This document shows, in pieces, positions 33,340-41,782 of a stretch of DNA of 64,000 nucleotides. Position numbers and translations under genes: made by a program. The notes beneath the pieces are model-generated. The model had not been told where the DNA came from, ran no database searches, and worked only from the letters and a program-made list of their open reading frames with translations. The DNA is from an uncultured bacterium (GTDB lineage Bacteria > Cyanobacteriota > Vampirovibrionia > Gastranaerophilales > Gastranaerophilaceae). How positions within the stretch are numbered: position 1 is the first letter of the stretch; each line of letters begins with the position of its first letter. Where the stretch lies: assembly GCA_949292185.1 (NCBI GenBank), contig CASEYP010000029.1, positions 62,001-126,000 on the forward strand, read 5' to 3'.

Positions 33340-34710
33340 ATGATTGGAATTAAGAAGAGATACTTTATAGCGTTAGGAATAACAATTATATTACTGTGCT
33401 TAACTCATCACTGCTGGTTAGGCTACAAAAATTCTACTCATTTTGATATTTTGTTATTTATAATTGTACTAATTTTAGGATATTTACTTAGTTTAAAGCT
33501 AACATCTTACATTGCAGATTTTAAATCTATAAAAAAACAATCCAGAATTGAAATTATTTTTCTTACTGTATTTTTTATTCTTCTATTTTTGCCAATATCT
33601 CACATCGATCAAAGTAAAATTTCATATACCGAAAACAGAACTCTTGCTAAATACCACCCACTAATAACTAAAAAAGGCAAGTTAAATCTAAAATTCGGCA
33701 AAGAATATGAAGAATGGTTTAATGACAGATTCTTTCTTCGAAAAAATTTAATTTTTCTCCATTATACAACTAGATTACTTATAAATAAAAAAATTAGTGA
33801 TGATACAATACTTTATTCAAGCTCTAATAATTGGGCTATTTATAAAAGTCATATTCCAAATAAAAGAAATTTAGATAAGAATACATATTTGAAAAGCCTA
33901 TCTAATTTAGATATGTTTAACAAATTTTGTATAAAAAATAACATCAAATTATATGTTTTAATCGTACCCTTTAATGCATACCTATATCAAGAACAACAAA
34001 TAAAAGAAGCCAAAAACCAAGATGCTTTACAATTTATAAACAACAATATTTATAAACTACAAAAAGAATCTGACGCTACGATTATCTATCCATTTAACGA
34101 ATTAAAAAAAGCCTCTGAAAATGATTGGGTAGCATTTAAGGTTGACCATCATTGGACTGAATACGGAGCATTTATCGGTTATCAAGAACTAATAAAAGCT
34201 ATTCATAAAGATTATTCTAATATTATACCAGTTAATGAAGCTGATTACAATACATTCAAATCAAAAAAAATAAGAAGTTATTTTAATCGACAATTTTTTA
34301 ACGGTAATGCCTTAAATAGCGCACCATTTTTAAACATTTATGCAAATAAAATTCTAGATACAAAATATTTATACTATGAAAATAAAAATAAGAACTTATT
34401 AAAAGTAAAAATAAAAGATATTGAAGGTGCAAAAAACAAAACATTCTATTATCCAAAAGGTGCAAACTATAGAGTTTTAGAAATGGGCACAAGCATGAAT
34501 GAAAACTTATTACAATTTACTCCTTATACTTTTAAAAACTTAAAATATATCCGTTTTAACAGCGTTAAAAACAGAAAAACTGAAGAAGAATTTAAAATAA
34601 TGAAATATTATAAAAAAGATATTTTAAATTATAAACCTGATATAATTATACTCTGCATTACTCCAGGAAATTTGCAAGAGTTAAAAAATATATTTGTGGA
34701 GGATAAGTAA
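33340..34710 (+). CDS. DHHW/AlgX-J-like membrane protein (second copy)
   Basis: 456 residues, a close paralogue of the gene at 31745. The membrane region and the last 90 residues are nearly the same (KTFYYPKGANYRVLE, NENLLQFTPYTFKNLKYI), while residues about 140-190 differ strongly. It retains VDHHWTEYGAFIGY and GTSMNENLL. The stop TAA overlaps the MBOAT start ATG by one base, a tight coupling. It is a probable partner of the acyltransferase that follows. A GGGA site precedes the ATG. Confidence 0.85.
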   Translation: MIGIKKRYFIALGITIILLCLTHHCWLGYKNSTHFDILLFIIVLILGYLLSLKLTSYIADFKSIKKQSRIEIIFLTVFFILLFLPISHIDQSKISYTENRTLAKYHPLITKKGKLNLKFGKEYEEWFNDRFFLRKNLIFLHYTTRLLINKKISDDTILYSSSNNWAIYKSHIPNKRNLDKNTYLKSLSNLDMFNKFCIKNNIKLYVLIVPFNAYLYQEQQIKEAKNQDALQFINNNIYKLQKESDATIIYPFNELKKASENDWVAFKVDHHWTEYGAFIGYQELIKAIHKDYSNIIPVNEADYNTFKSKKIRSYFNRQFFNGNALNSAPFLNIYANKILDTKYLYYENKNKNLLKVKIKDIEGAKNKTFYYPKGANYRVLEMGTSMNENLLQFTPYTFKNLKYIRFNSVKNRKTEEEFKIMKYYKKDILNYKPDIIILCITPGNLQELKNIFVEDK

Positions 34711-36113
34711 TGTTATTTAGCTCAATGACATTTGTATTTGTATTTTTACCAATTGTTTTGTTACTTTATTTAGTCACCAAAAAAGAACTTCACAATCCGA
34801 TTTTACTTATAGCAAGTATTATTTTTTATGCTTGGGGTGAACCTAGATACCTTGCAATAATGCTTTTAACTATACTTATAAATTGGCTTGGTGCTATTGC
34901 TATTGACAAATTTAAAAATCATAAAAAGATTTATTTAACTTTAACGATTATTACAAATTTAGGATTTTTAATATACTTCAAATATTTTAATTTTCTAATA
35001 GATAATTGCAATCATATCTTACACGCTCATATAGATCCGTTAAATATTGTTATGCCAATTGGAATATCTTTTTATACTTTCCAGGCTTTATCTTATGTTG
35101 TTGATGTTTATAGAGGGGATTGTAAAGTTCAAAAAGATATCTACAAATTAGCACTATACATATGCTTATTTCCACAGCTTATTGCAGGTCCGATTGTTAA
35201 ATATCATGATGTAGCAGAACAAATCGATTCTCGTGAAGTTAATTTTGAAAAAGTTGATCTTGGTGTAAAAAGATTTATTATCGGATTATCTAAAAAGATG
35301 CTTATCGCAAATACAATGGGAGCTATCGCTGATAAAATTTTTATTCAATCACCAGATACTTTCTCTCCACTTATTGCTTGGATTGGGTCTATTGCATATT
35401 CGTTCCAATTATACTTTGATTTTAGCGGATATTCAGATATGGCTATTGGATTAGGTTTAATCTTTGGTTTTAAGTTTATGGAAAACTTCAATTATCCTTA
35501 TATTTCAAAATCAATAACAGAATTTTGGAGAAGATGGCATATATCTTTATCTACTTGGTTTAAAGAATACGTTTATATTCCACTAGGAGGAAATAGACAC
35601 GGTAAACTAAACACACTTAAAAATCTTGGAATAGTATTTTTATTAACAGGTATCTGGCATGGTGCAGCTTGGAATTTTATTTTCTGGGGTATGTGGCACG
35701 GATTTTTCATAATTTTAGAAAAAATAATCAATATTAAAGAATTTGAAAAAAAATATACTCAAAAGTGGGTTCATTTCTTGCAACATATATATTGCATTTT
35801 TGCATTTGTAATAGGTTGGGTTATGTTCAGAGCGGAAACTATGTCTTATGCTCTAACTTATTAAAAAAATATGTTTGGATTTGTTAAAATTCACGATATT
35901 GTGTATGGGTTCAGTTATTACATAGATACATTTGAAATTATTATATTTGTAGCTGCAATATTATGCTCAGTTCCATTATTTTCTAAAATGTTGGAAGTTA
36001 AAAATAAATTTGCAAAAATTGCTATAAATATTTGGCTTATTATTTTATTCATACTATCCAGTGCAACTATTGCTGCTAGTACATATAATCCATTTATTTA
36101 TTTCAGATTTTAA
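34710..36113 (+). pseudogene. MBOAT O-acyltransferase (AlgI-like) interrupted by in-frame TAA
   Basis: Frame-continuous from 34710 to 36113 except for one TAA at 35862-35864. The N-terminal 384 residues hold the family core: FPQLIAGPIVKYHD, WRRWHISLSTWFKEYVYIPLGG and the catalytic-type His in TGIWHGAAWNF. After the stop the same frame continues KNMFGFVKIHDIVYG and ends YNPFIYFRF, exactly the C-terminal region of AlgI-type enzymes. Full length without the stop would be 467 residues, normal for the family. The expected codon at the stop is TTA (Leu), one base from TAA. The interior ATG at 35871 has no ribosome site. It may be a nonsense mutation, a variable allele, a read-through site or an assembly error. 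Confidence 0.85.
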
Positions 36114-36203
36114 ACAACAAAAATCAATCGTTGTTTGACTTAACTTATTGTTTATATTATATTCTACAGAGAGAGATTTTACACTAAAGAGAGGATTAGG
36201 GAA

Positions 36204-37298
36204 GTGGATTTCATTACTTTAACTATAAAATTTTTAAGCTTATTAGCTAAATTTGTCGGTAGCTACGGTTTAGCAATTATACTTTTGACAATAATCGTTA
36301 GAGCTGCTATGTGGCACTTGAATGTCCAACAACAACGCTCTATGAAGATGATGCAAACTCTACAACCGAAAATGAAAGCTATCCAAGATAGATATCAAAA
36401 CAATCCGCAAATGATGCAACAAAAAATGATGGAGTTCTATAAAGAACATAAATTCAATCCAATGGGCGGATGTTTACCACTTTTAATTCAAATGCCGATA
36501 TTCATCTTGTTATATTCAGCATTAATAAGCCCTCAATTTATACAAGTTGCAGGTGATCAACATTTCCTATTTATAAAAAGTTTAGCAACAACAATGAGGG
36601 CTACTGCAGGAATTTCTCAAGACGGTAAACTTGGTGCTGCTAAAGGTGATAAATTCATTTTAGGTAACACTGCTACTGTTTATTTACCTGATGAAACTTT
36701 GAAAAATGTAAAAGTTAGTGATCCTACTCAAGCTATAGATATTCAAGGTGAACTTATTCCTGGACAAGATGTTACTTTGGAAGTTAGTTTGAATAGCTTT
36801 AATAAACTAAAATACAGCCAACTTAATAAAATTGAGAAAGCTGATTTAACTGTTACTAACAGTAATATTAGAGAAAGTGAAACAGTTACTTTCGTAAGAG
36901 ATCAAAAACTTGATGACGGTATTTTAAGAGCTACAATTCCTACCGTACCCGTTAACAAAACTCTTCACTGGGACGTTATAATTTTAATCTTGTTATTTGC
37001 TGTAACAATGATTATTTCCCAAAAGATTATGATGTCTATGAATAAAACAGACTCAACAGACCCAACTCAACAAGCTTTACAAAAATCAATGGGAACATTT
37101 ATGCCACTTATGATTATTGCAACATTTGTGGTAATCCCAATTCCGGCAGGGGTTTTGCTATATCTTATAACAAGTAACATTATCCAAATATTACAAACAG
37201 TTCTTATCAATAAACAAATTGATGAAGAAGAAGCTAAGAAAAAAGAAGCTGTTAATGATAGCGAATTAAAAAATGCAAAAAAAGTAAACGAAAAATAA
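36204..37298 (+). CDS. yidC: YidC/Oxa1-family membrane protein insertase, cyanobacterial-type insertion
   Basis: 364 residues from a GTG start with a GAGG site about 9 bases upstream. The first helices carry GLAIILLTIIVRAAMWHLNVQQQRSM, then LNPMGGC-type loop FNPMGGCLPLLIQMPIF. A beta-rich insertion of about 135 residues (about 120-255) follows the second helix. The last helices include ITSNIIQILQT. In cyanobacteria the extra domain sits at this same place; in proteobacterial YidC it lies between the first two helices. It inserts membrane proteins together with Sec or alone. Confidence 0.95.
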   Translation: MDFITLTIKFLSLLAKFVGSYGLAIILLTIIVRAAMWHLNVQQQRSMKMMQTLQPKMKAIQDRYQNNPQMMQQKMMEFYKEHKFNPMGGCLPLLIQMPIFILLYSALISPQFIQVAGDQHFLFIKSLATTMRATAGISQDGKLGAAKGDKFILGNTATVYLPDETLKNVKVSDPTQAIDIQGELIPGQDVTLEVSLNSFNKLKYSQLNKIEKADLTVTNSNIRESETVTFVRDQKLDDGILRATIPTVPVNKTLHWDVIILILLFAVTMIISQKIMMSMNKTDSTDPTQQALQKSMGTFMPLMIIATFVVIPIPAGVLLYLITSNIIQILQTVLINKQIDEEEAKKKEAVNDSELKNAKKVNEK

Positions 37299-37317
37299 TT
37301 AAATAGAATACAAAAAA

Positions 37318-37350
37318 CAGCTCCAATATTATAATATTGGAGTTGTTTTT
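37318..37350 (+). terminator. Rho-independent terminator of yidC
   Basis: CTCCAATATT / AATATTGGAG with flanking CAG/TTG pairs and T5. The loop is only two to four bases. Confidence 0.88.
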
Positions 37351-37368
37351 ATAAAAAAGGATAAAATC

Positions 37369-38430
37369 ATGAATATTTCAGAATTCGATTATAATTTACC
37401 TGAAGAATTAATTGCTCAAATGCCATCAGATAAACGAGAAAATTCAAAAATGATGGTACTGGATCGTGAAAATAAAACAATAGAACATAAACACTTTTTC
37501 GATATTGTTGATTATATTGATGATAATTGTATTTTAGTTCTAAATAACACAAAGGTTTTACCTGCAAGATTATATGGGCACAAAGATACAGGTGCTAAAA
37601 TTGAAGTTTTCTTACTTGAAGTAGATAAAAGTAACACTGACAAAGATAAATGTATTTGGAAAGCTTTAATTAAACCGTCAAAAAGAGTAAAACCTGATAC
37701 AATAATCAAAATAAGTGATGAATTATCAGTAAAAATCTTAGAAAAACTGGAAGATGATGGAGAATGGCAAATAGAAATGCTTTATGAAGGTGATTTATTT
37801 GAAATTTTGCACCGAGTAGGGAATATTCCACTTCCACCTTATATTGAGAGGAAAATGCAATCTGAGGAAATTAAACACTTTGATATGGAAAGATATCAAA
37901 CAGTTTATGCAAAAGATGAAGGATCTGTTGCAGCTCCGACTGCCGGTTTACATTTCACAAAAGACATCCTAGAAAAGTTAAAAGCAAAAGGTGTTGAGAT
38001 TGTATACATCACATTAAATGTCGGTCTTGGGACATTTAGACCTGTAAAATGTGAAAACATTTTAGACCATAAAATGCACTCTGAAACATTTGAAATAACT
38101 CAAGAAGCTGCAAATAAAATAAATAAAGCAAAAGAATCAGGCAAAAAGATTGTAGCCGTTGGAACAACAACAGTAAGAACTCTTGAAACAGCCTATCAGC
38201 AATTTGGCTGTATTAAAGCCTGTCATAGCCATTCTGAATTATTTATCTATCCGCCTTATGAATTTAAAGTTATAGATAGATTAATAACTAATTTTCACTT
38301 ACCAAAATCAACATTACTAATGCTTGTAAGTGCATTGGCTGGAAAAGATTTTATTTTAAAAGCCTATGAAGAGGCTATAAAAAATAAATATCGATTTTTC
38401 TCCTATGGAGATTGCATGTTTATAAAATAA
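37369..38430 (+). CDS. queA: S-adenosylmethionine:tRNA ribosyltransferase-isomerase
   Basis: 353 residues, normal size. Signatures: FDYNLPEELIAQMP at the start, LNNTKVLPARLYG, VAAPTAGLHFT, YITLNVGLGTFRPV and the C-terminal NFHLPKSTLLMLVSAL. QueA transfers and isomerises the ribosyl part of SAM onto preQ1-tRNA to make epoxyqueuosine. QueC, an earlier step, is also encoded in this window (55976). An AAAAGGAT ribosome site precedes the ATG. Confidence 0.97.
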   Translation: MNISEFDYNLPEELIAQMPSDKRENSKMMVLDRENKTIEHKHFFDIVDYIDDNCILVLNNTKVLPARLYGHKDTGAKIEVFLLEVDKSNTDKDKCIWKALIKPSKRVKPDTIIKISDELSVKILEKLEDDGEWQIEMLYEGDLFEILHRVGNIPLPPYIERKMQSEEIKHFDMERYQTVYAKDEGSVAAPTAGLHFTKDILEKLKAKGVEIVYITLNVGLGTFRPVKCENILDHKMHSETFEITQEAANKINKAKESGKKIVAVGTTTVRTLETAYQQFGCIKACHSHSELFIYPPYEFKVIDRLITNFHLPKSTLLMLVSALAGKDFILKAYEEAIKNKYRFFSYGDCMFIK

Positions 38431-38560
38431 AAAATCTTTCGATATCTCCTAATTTATAATATTTATTGACATTTTAATCAATATCCTTAAACCATATGGA
38501 GGATACATTATTTTTAAAACTTAAGTAAAATAATAATGTATTGGGAGGTAGTATAATAAA

Positions 38561-39316
38561 ATGTTCTCTGAAATGATACAAAGCTTGTTAAATTCCGGTG
38601 GAAAAGCTGCTGCAATGAAACGGGCTTCGCAGCTTAATGGGTATGTGAATAATATTAATAAAAATTCACAACATCAAACTATCCAAAACTCACTTGATAC
38701 AATATATCCACCTAGTGCAAATAATGTTCAATCATTTGAAAAAGTTTTGGCAAATTCAACCAGCGGCAATTTTGGTTCATTACTACTAAACCCAAAAGCC
38801 TTAAATGTAACAGGCAATATTTATGACGGAGACATAGATACAAGCGGATTTCAAAATGCAACTCTTCGCAAAGCAATAGAAGAAGTAAATGATGCAACAA
38901 GAATTTATAATCCGCAAGAAAATAAAGCTAATACACCATCCAAAACCCAACTAATCGGCATGATAAATAAAGTTGCACAAAAACACGGAATAGATGAAAG
39001 ATTAGTTCAAGCACTAATAAAACAAGAATCAGGATTTAACCCAAATGCAACCTCAAGAACAGGAGCTATGGGCCTAATGCAACTAATGCCGGAAACTGCA
39101 AAAGCTCTAGGGGTTAACGATCCATACAATGCAACACAAAATGTTGACGGTGGCGTTAGATACTTAAAATCAATGTTAAATAAATATAACGGTAATATTA
39201 TACTAGCACTTGCAGCTTACAACGCAGGTCCTGGTGCTGTTGATAAATATGATGGAGTTCCACCATACAAAGAAACTCAAAACTATGTTAAAAACATCTT
39301 ATCTAATTATCTATAA
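38561..39316 (+). CDS. Lytic transglycosylase (SLT domain) without signal peptide
   Basis: 251 residues. The C-terminal SLT/goose-lysozyme-like domain (about 137-250) carries the catalytic Glu in KQESGFNP (about 155), then [21 protein letters not shown] and [12 protein letters not shown]. The first 130 residues are Asn/Ser-rich and lack a signal peptide, which is unusual for this family and suggests export by a specialised path or a cell-lysis role. A GGGAGG ribosome site precedes the ATG. The end overlaps the convergent gene at 39311 by 6 bases. Confidence 0.9.
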   Translation: MFSEMIQSLLNSGGKAAAMKRASQLNGYVNNINKNSQHQTIQNSLDTIYPPSANNVQSFEKVLANSTSGNFGSLLLNPKALNVTGNIYDGDIDTSGFQNATLRKAIEEVNDATRIYNPQENKANTPSKTQLIGMINKVAQKHGIDERLVQALIKQESGFNPNATSRTGAMGLMQLMPETAKALGVNDPYNATQNVDGGVRYLKSMLNKYNGNIILALAAYNAGPGAVDKYDGVPPYKETQNYVKNILSNYL

Positions 39317-40348
39317 TTTAGATAACACATGTTGCAATCTATCAAGTTTTCTATTATCAGTACCTAAACCACACAATAACATTGTAGATTTTTCGTTTGT
39401 GCGCTCATCCTCAATACCAAAATCTTCATAGAGCATTTCTGATAATTCAAATCCTGATATTCCAGGAACCCTAATTAAAACTTTTAAAGGATCATCTCCA
39501 AAAAACTCACAACCATGACATTTTGCTCTAATTTTATCTAATCGAGCAATCAAATTATCTATTTCTTTTCTTCCTTCTCTTGAATCCAAATAATTAATAT
39601 TAGCCTCAATAGAAGCTAATAAAGGATAAGATGGAGAAGTTGTCATAAACATATTTAAAGCAGGTTTAACATCAATTTCACAATTGCAATGTAATAACGC
39701 AGTTGGATTTAAACCGCCGGCTGTTTTATGTAAAGATTGAACAGTAAAATCCGCAATATTAACAGCAGATAACGGCAAATTATCTGAAAACGGATACAAC
39801 GCACCATGAGCCTCATCAATAACCAAAAAAGCTCCATGTTTTTCACAAATTGATTTAATTTCTTCGATATCAGAAATAATACCCTCATAAGAAGGCGATG
39901 TAACAATTACAGTTCTTATATTATAACGACTTAAATAATAATCGATAACTTCAGGTTTTGTTTCTAATGGCACACCCCATTCAGGATCAATTTCTAAATC
40001 ATAAGTTAAAGCTCTCGCACCAGCAAGCCTTACAGCATTAAAATGACAAGGATGAGAGTTTGAAGCAATTAAAACCTTATCACCTACTTGAGTACAAGAT
40101 AAAACTGCTGCAATAATACCACTTGTTGAACCATTTGTAAGAAAAGTTGTTGAATATGTATGATAAATTGCACGTGCTCTTAATTGCGCACGTTCTAAAG
40201 CCTCTTGCGGATCTTGACATTCAGTTTCTGAAATGTCAATTTTATACATTTCTCTTAATGGCTCATATATAGCAAGTTTTTGACCATGAGAAGGGGTTGT
40301 AAATAGCATTTTCTCTGGTTTTTCATACAACAGCTTAACTAAACTCAT
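39311..40348 (-). CDS. Short PLP-dependent Orn/Lys/Arg decarboxylase-like protein
   Basis: 345 residues. The fold-type I core is present: [39 protein letters not shown] and [13 protein letters not shown], where the Lys (about 205) binds PLP. It matches the major domain of SpeA/LdcC-type decarboxylases, but at 345 residues it lacks part of the usual C-terminal domain (family about 460-490). It probably decarboxylates a basic amino acid. With speD at 23.7 kb it could serve polyamine synthesis; substrate is unproven. Confidence 0.83.
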   Translation of the reverse strand: MSLVKLLYEKPEKMLFTTPSHGQKLAIYEPLREMYKIDISETECQDPQEALERAQLRARAIYHTYSTTFLTNGSTSGIIAAVLSCTQVGDKVLIASNSHPCHFNAVRLAGARALTYDLEIDPEWGVPLETKPEVIDYYLSRYNIRTVIVTSPSYEGIISDIEEIKSICEKHGAFLVIDEAHGALYPFSDNLPLSAVNIADFTVQSLHKTAGGLNPTALLHCNCEIDVKPALNMFMTTSPSYPLLASIEANINYLDSREGRKEIDNLIARLDKIRAKCHGCEFFGDDPLKVLIRVPGISGFELSEMLYEDFGIEDERTNEKSTMLLCGLGTDNRKLDRLQHVLSKL

Positions 40349-40355
40349 TTTTAAC

Positions 40356-40952
40356 CTATTTATTCTTAATTTCTACATTTCTTTTTGCACAATACTGAAC
40401 AACCAGCATTTTATCCTGATTAGAATCATACACAAATTGACCTGAAACAGTATATCCACCCTCAGATTTTTTCTCAATTCTGATTGGCTGGAACTTACAA
40501 GTTATCACAGTATTATTTTCACCAAACAAAGGTAGTTGAAAATCATAAGAAGCATCAATATCCAACTTACAATCAGTAACAATTTTCATACCACCTGCTG
40601 AAATATCCAAAGTTGATACTTTGTATGATGTATTATCTAATTTTAAATCCAAATCATGAATATACTTGATACGAGTATATTGACGTCTTTGTAAGAATTT
40701 ATGTTTTGCAGGACTAGCTATAATAAGAGTTTTACCATTTATTTCTTTAGCATAAGAATCAAAATACAATTTGCCGTGAGAAGTTTGAGTATAAAACTCG
40801 CAATATGTATTTTCTAAAATACCATCCGGTTCATAATCCAATTCCAATGTAAAATCACCAGCTCTTACTGCCGTAACTTTACCTTTATTAGCAAACTTAA
40901 AATTTTGCGGAATCATTAAGATTTCTTGATTTTCAACAACTAATTCTCTCAT
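40356..40952 (-). CDS. PilZ-domain c-di-GMP receptor protein (YcgR-like)
   Basis: 198 residues. An N-terminal YcgR-N-like domain (about 1-85) is followed by a PilZ domain with the cyclic-di-GMP signature: QRRQYTRI (Arg89, Arg90, Arg94) and LDISAGGMKI (Asp116, Ser118, Gly120-121). It probably couples c-di-GMP to surface behaviour. Its start has an AAAGG ribosome site. The decarboxylase gene follows 8 bases after its stop. Confidence 0.88.
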   Translation of the reverse strand: MRELVVENQEILMIPQNFKFANKGKVTAVRAGDFTLELDYEPDGILENTYCEFYTQTSHGKLYFDSYAKEINGKTLIIASPAKHKFLQRRQYTRIKYIHDLDLKLDNTSYKVSTLDISAGGMKIVTDCKLDIDASYDFQLPLFGENNTVITCKFQPIRIEKKSEGGYTVSGQFVYDSNQDKMLVVQYCAKRNVEIKNK

Positions 40953-41040
40953 CTTTGTCCTTTCAAAAATAATATTCTATAGAGATTATACAATAATAAT
41001 AAAAAAGATGTCATAATGTTAAGAAAATCAAAATATTCAA

Positions 41041-41072
41041 AAAAAAAAGCCTTTCCTTGAACAAAGAAAGGC
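41041..41072 (-). terminator. Minus-strand Rho-independent terminator
   Basis: On the minus strand GCCTTTC / GAAAGGC with a 10-base loop is followed by T10. No protein gene ends here on that strand, which suggests a separate short transcript. Confidence 0.8.
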
Positions 41073-41150
41073 AAGCTGAGCAATCAGAAGAGTTGAGGAT
41101 TTACATAGAACATAATAAAGGTATTTTTTTCTTATTTCATTAGCTGAAAT
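41041..41150 (-). ncRNA. Candidate small RNA (about 105 bases) between pilZ and a secreted protein gene
   Basis: The unit is bounded by TATTAT (41157-41162, minus strand; possible -10) and the strong terminator at 41041. It includes a GGTATTT / AAATACC stem. A 39-codon ORF (41037-41156) covers it; its start MGISANEIRKKYL resembles the N-terminus of alanyl-tRNA synthetase, but it has no ribosome site and runs into the terminator T run. A non-coding RNA, a decoy gene fragment or a leader is possible. Confidence 0.3.
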
Positions 41151-41245
41151 ACCCATAATACAAGTAAAAATATTAGACTAAAGTATTGATAAATAAACAG
41201 AAATCACTTAAAATATAAAAGTGTAGAAGAATTAAGGAGTTATAT

Positions 41246-41611
41246 ATGAAAAGAATTTTTCCTATAATTATTGGTGCTTGCCTATTAACAATAACAAATA
41301 TTCAATTAGTAAATGCAATGCCATCAGGATATATGGACGTTCCAACAGGAGCAAACAGAAATTTTCAACCTATAATGCAACAACAATTTGAAAAAGAAGA
41401 TTCTCTGGATTTTATAAATAACCCTGAAGATTATAAAGAAAAAAGAGAAAGAAAAGACGCAATATTAGATTATCAAGAAGGTAAGACAAATGAAGTTCCG
41501 GCCTTTTTAAAACCAAAAATAAACGTTCAAAATACAAGACCTGGAGCAAATAACACAATGGAATTTACCAAAGATGAAAATGGTCAAATAAGAATTAAAG
41601 AAATTAGATAA
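41246..41611 (+). CDS. Secreted protein of unknown function
   Basis: 121 residues. The signal peptide (RIFPIIIGACLLTITNIQLVNA) is followed by a short, charged, low-complexity mature part with Pro, Asn, Lys and Glu and no cysteine. An AAGGAG ribosome site precedes the ATG, and a very strong terminator follows. It has no recognisable domain. It could be a small periplasmic or surface protein. Confidence 0.72.
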   Translation: MKRIFPIIIGACLLTITNIQLVNAMPSGYMDVPTGANRNFQPIMQQQFEKEDSLDFINNPEDYKEKRERKDAILDYQEGKTNEVPAFLKPKINVQNTRPGANNTMEFTKDENGQIRIKEIR

Positions 41612-41634
41612 AATACAATTAAAATAAAGCTTTT

Positions 41635-41675
41635 GGCGAAAACCTCTTATAAAATAAGAGGTTTTCGCCATTTTT
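41635..41675 (+). terminator. Strong Rho-independent terminator
   Basis: GGCGAAAACCTCTTAT / ATAAGAGGTTTTCGCC, a 16-base-pair perfect stem with a 3-base loop and T5 after one A. Confidence 0.95.
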
Positions 41676-41782
41676 ACACTAGACAACACACGATAAAAAA
41701 TCCGCCAAAACAAGCTACTTGCAAAAATTTTACTAAGTACTAAAATTGATATATAATTATTAAAACAAAATAGGAAAATTAT

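Noticed and set aside
35862-35864. Reassigned TAA codon (alternative genetic code)
   Set aside because: TAA ends many intact genes throughout the window, so it is a normal stop here.
35871-36113. Independent 80-residue membrane protein gene
   Set aside because: It is in the same frame as the MBOAT gene, lacks a ribosome site and matches the family's C-terminus.
38431-38560. Possible small gene between queA and the transglycosylase
   Set aside because: No frame with a ribosome site was found; it looks like plain promoter DNA.
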